This document shows positions 61,529-64,000 of a stretch of 64,000 bases of DNA, in pieces. The position numbers and the translations under genes are program-made. The stretch's first letter is position 1, and each line of letters starts with the position of its first letter. The notes under the pieces are model-generated. The model did no database searches. It saw nothing but the letters and a program-made list of their open reading frames with translations, and had not been told where the DNA came from. The stretch covers positions 9,735,001-9,799,000 of the forward strand of contig NZ_CP030050.1 in assembly GCF_015291705.1 (NCBI RefSeq), read 5' to 3'. The DNA comes from Bradyrhizobium arachidis (GTDB taxonomy: Bacteria > Pseudomonadota > Alphaproteobacteria > Rhizobiales > Xanthobacteraceae).

Positions 61529-63751
61529 ATGGCGTGGGGAAAGAAGAAGGGTGGGCGGAAGGAGCCGTTGTTCGGCTTGCCCGCGGCGCTCGCCGATCTG
61601 CGCCTGACGGCCGCGGACCGCATCCCCGGCGGCGACGACACGCCGAAGAAGTCCACGAAATCATCCGCCAAGCGCAAAGCCGACGAGCCCGACGAGGAGC
61701 CGCCGCGCGAGCGGAAGGCTCAGCCAAGCCGCAGCGGCGCCAAGCGAAGGTCGAAGTCGCGCGGAGGGTTCGGCCTCGGCCGTCTCATCTATTGGGGCGC
61801 GGTGTTGAGCCTGTGGGGCGTGATCGCCGTGATCGGCGTCGTGATCTATGTCGGCGCCCATCTGCCGCCGATCCAGTCGCTGGAAATCCCCAAGCGCCCG
61901 CCGACGATCCAGATCGTCGGCATCGACGGCAGCATGCTGGCGCAGCGCGGCGAGATGGCCGGCGCCAATGTCGCGCTGAAGGATCTGCCGCCTTATCTGC
62001 CGAAGGCGTTCATCGCCATCGAGGACCGCCGCTTCTATTCGCATTTCGGCATCGACCCGATCGGCATCCTGCGCGCCCTCGTCACCAACGTGCTCCATCG
62101 CGGCGTGTCGCAGGGCGGCTCGACCCTGACGCAGCAGCTGGCGAAAAACCTGTTCCTGACCCAGGAGCGGACCATGCAGCGCAAGCTGCAGGAGGCGGAG
62201 CTGGCGATCTGGCTGGAGCGCAAGCACTCCAAGAACGAGATCCTGGAACTTTATCTGAACCGCGTCTATTTCGGCTCCGGCGCCTACGGCGTCGAAGCTG
62301 CCGCGCAAAAGTATTTCGGCAAGTCGGCGAAGAACGTCACGGTCGCGGAAGCCGCGATGCTGGCCGGTCTCGTCAAATCGCCCTCGCGCCTCGCCCCGAA
62401 CCGCAACCCCGAAGGCGCCGAAGCGCGCGCGCAAATCGTGCTCGCGGCGATGGCGGATGCGAAGTTCATCACCGACGCACAGGCGCAGGCCTCGATCGGC
62501 CATCCCTCCTACAATGTGAAGCCGGCCGGCGCCGGCACGGTCAATTACGTCGCCGACTGGATCGGCGAGGTGCTGGACGATCTGGTCGGGCAGATCGACG
62601 AGAGCATCAAGGTCGAGACCACGATCGATCCGAAGCTGCAGAGCGTCGCCGAAGCCGCCATCATCGACGAGCTCGCAGCCAAGAGCGTGAAGTTCAATGT
62701 CAGCCAGGGCGCGCTGGTGGCGATGACGCCCGATGGCGCGGTGCGCGCCATGGTCGGCGGGCGGAACTATTCCGAGAGCCAGTACAACCGCGCGGTCACG
62801 GCGAAGCGCCAGCCGGGCTCCTCGTTCAAGCCGTTCGTGTATCTGACCGCGCTCGAGCAGGGCCTGACGCCCGACACCGTCCGCCAGGACGCGCCGATCG
62901 AGGTCAAGGGCTGGAAGCCCGAGAACTACACCCATGAATATTTCGGCGCGGTGACGCTGACCCAGGCGCTGGCGATGTCGCTCAACACGGTCGCGATCCG
63001 CCTCGGCCTCGAGGTCGGGCCGAAGAACGTGGTGCGCACCGCGCACCGGCTCGGCATCTCCTCCAAGCTCGAGCCCAACGCCTCGATCGCGCTTGGCACG
63101 TCGGAAGTCTCGGTGGTCGAGCTGGTCGGCGCCTATGCGCCGTTCGCCAATGGCGGCTTCGCGGTGACGCCGCATGTCGTGACGCGGATCAGGACGCTCA
63201 GCGGCAAGCTGCTCTACATGCGCCAGCCGGACGAGCGCAATCAGGTGATCGATCCCCGCTATGTCGGCATGATGAACGCGATGATGCGGGAGACGCTGAT
63301 ATCAGGCACCGCAAAGAAGGCGGAGATCCCGGGCTGGCCGGCCGCCGGCAAGACCGGCACCAGCCAGGATTACCGCGACGCCTGGTTCATCGGTTACACC
63401 GCGAGCCTCGTCACCGGCGTCTGGCTCGGCAATGACGACAACTCGCCGACCAAGAAGGCGACCGGCGGCGGCCTGCCGGTGGAGGTCTGGTCGCGCTTCA
63501 TGAAGACGGCGCATGAGGGCGTGCCGGTGGCGGCCTTGCCAAACTCGCAAGCTAGCTGGGGCCTCTCGAACCTTGCGCAAGCGGCCTCGCAGATCTCGCC
63601 GCCGACACCGGCCGCGCCTGGACTTGCACCGGCGCCAGTCAGCAATGGCGGCTATCGCCCGCCACCGCCGACGCGCGCCAATGTGCGGCCGGAGGCAGCC
63701 GCGGGCCTGGATGGCTGGCTGATGGACCGGCTGTTCGGCGGGAATCGGTAG
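61529..63751 (+). CDS. Class A (PBP1a-type) penicillin-binding protein
   Basis: The 740-residue bifunctional enzyme builds peptidoglycan at the inner membrane. After a basic, Lys/Arg/Pro-rich cytoplasmic part of about 90 residues comes one membrane segment (LSLWGVIAVIGVVIYVGAHL). The GT51 domain has EDRRFYSHFGID and GGSTLTQQLAKNLFL. The transpeptidase has Ser431 in PGSSFKPF, SLN in AMSLNTVA and GKTGTSQDYRDAW. A Pro/Ala-rich tail ends it. The long charged N-terminus is typical of rhizobial PBP1 proteins. An in-frame TTG six bases before the ATG is an alternative start. Confidence 0.96.
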   Translation: MAWGKKKGGRKEPLFGLPAALADLRLTAADRIPGGDDTPKKSTKSSAKRKADEPDEEPPRERKAQPSRSGAKRRSKSRGGFGLGRLIYWGAVLSLWGVIAVIGVVIYVGAHLPPIQSLEIPKRPPTIQIVGIDGSMLAQRGEMAGANVALKDLPPYLPKAFIAIEDRRFYSHFGIDPIGILRALVTNVLHRGVSQGGSTLTQQLAKNLFLTQERTMQRKLQEAELAIWLERKHSKNEILELYLNRVYFGSGAYGVEAAAQKYFGKSAKNVTVAEAAMLAGLVKSPSRLAPNRNPEGAEARAQIVLAAMADAKFITDAQAQASIGHPSYNVKPAGAGTVNYVADWIGEVLDDLVGQIDESIKVETTIDPKLQSVAEAAIIDELAAKSVKFNVSQGALVAMTPDGAVRAMVGGRNYSESQYNRAVTAKRQPGSSFKPFVYLTALEQGLTPDTVRQDAPIEVKGWKPENYTHEYFGAVTLTQALAMSLNTVAIRLGLEVGPKNVVRTAHRLGISSKLEPNASIALGTSEVSVVELVGAYAPFANGGFAVTPHVVTRIRTLSGKLLYMRQPDERNQVIDPRYVGMMNAMMRETLISGTAKKAEIPGWPAAGKTGTSQDYRDAWFIGYTASLVTGVWLGNDDNSPTKKATGGGLPVEVWSRFMKTAHEGVPVAALPNSQASWGLSNLAQAASQISPPTPAAPGLAPAPVSNGGYRPPPPTRANVRPEAAAGLDGWLMDRLFGGNR

Positions 63752-64000
63752 CTTCGGCCTGGGGTCATCGAGGCCTCGAAACCGAACTGCGAAAACAACC
63801 CCATGCACAGTAGGTGGTGATATCAGGCGCTGTGCGCGGTGGATGGTGCGAAGCGCTTGAAGCGACGGGGCAAATGACGCGTCTCGCGCAAGGGTCGCGG
63901 AGTGTGGCGAGAATCGAGCAAGGCGCGCGGACGTCACCTCGTCCTCTGCTGTCATTCCCCGCGCAGGCGGGGAATCCAGTACGCCGCGGCTCCTCGATTC
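63752..64000. other. Terminal spacer, with the left edge of a repeat
   Basis: No gene is seen in the last 249 bases. At 63952 a segment GTCATTCCCCGCGCAGGCGG begins, a palindromic edge of the same style as the D and E elements, and it is cut by the window end. A leftward frame across 63302-63955 is antisense to the penicillin-binding protein and not supported. Confidence 0.5.

Noticed and set aside
63302..63955. Leftward frame at the right end of the window
   Set aside because: It overlaps the 3' part of the penicillin-binding protein in antisense and has an Arg/Ala-rich product with no family pattern.

Overview
The window is a stretch of alphaproteobacterial chromosome that most resembles Bradyrhizobium. 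The base composition is GC-rich with strong third-position bias. An amino acid:carrier-protein ligase matches my memory of the characterised B. japonicum enzyme in length and zinc-ligand numbering. The spacers hold short palindromic repeats of the kind scattered through Bradyrhizobium genomes. I see no insertion sequence, prophage, CRISPR array, rRNA or tRNA gene. The species is inferred, not proven.

Layout. 1-2.9 kb: the 5' tip of a leftward gene, a HAD hydrolase, and the methionine-salvage pair mtnP-mtnA. 3.2-6.9 kb: a compact unit with a carrier protein, an acyl-CoA-dehydrogenase-like flavoprotein, an amino acid:carrier-protein ligase and a GNAT-like protein. This is the most interesting system here: a tRNA-synthetase relative charges a phosphopantetheine carrier, and the neighbours plausibly oxidise and transfer the aminoacyl group. 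7.3-16.6 kb: an active-looking GGDEF/EAL protein, a tctCBA tricarboxylate transporter, a MarR/monooxygenase divergent pair with a symmetric operator layout, and a second GGDEF/EAL protein with a ruined GGDEF site. 17-20.9 kb: a membrane protein, rpmF, mtgA, ispA and a DUF1345 protein. 20.9-28.6 kb: a secreted caspase-like protein, a GFA protein, an NTF2-like protein, a class A beta-lactamase, a CPA1 antiporter, an amidase preceded by a 30-codon Rieske-oxygenase remnant, and an outer-membrane beta-barrel.

28.6-37.2 kb: a TauD-type dioxygenase, ispG, a DMT exporter and a Zur-like regulator (the last three probably one operon), then a marR-emrA-emrB efflux operon and an APH-fold phosphotransferase. 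37.2-43 kb: a transmembrane chemoreceptor and an aromatic-ring-cleavage cluster (pcaF, a hydroxyquinol/catechol-type dioxygenase, pcaH, pcaG). 43-49.5 kb: mutS, a soluble chemoreceptor with three exact-length PAS repeats, a membrane protein and an OsmC protein. 49.5-52.4 kb: an ssu/tau-like ABC importer. 52.5-61.4 kb: glnD, a LysR regulator divergent from a second NTF2-like gene, ogt, DUF1304, two tandem equal-length branched-chain amino-acid binding proteins and a DUF1330 protein. 61.5-63.8 kb: a class A penicillin-binding protein.

The spacers carry at least five families of 80-150 bp inverted-repeat elements. Most lie between convergent genes or just after stop codons. In two transport operons the element sits exactly between the binding-protein gene and the permease gene, where it could set different expression levels. 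Apart from the repeats, three spacers longer than 300 bases were examined and hold no supported gene.
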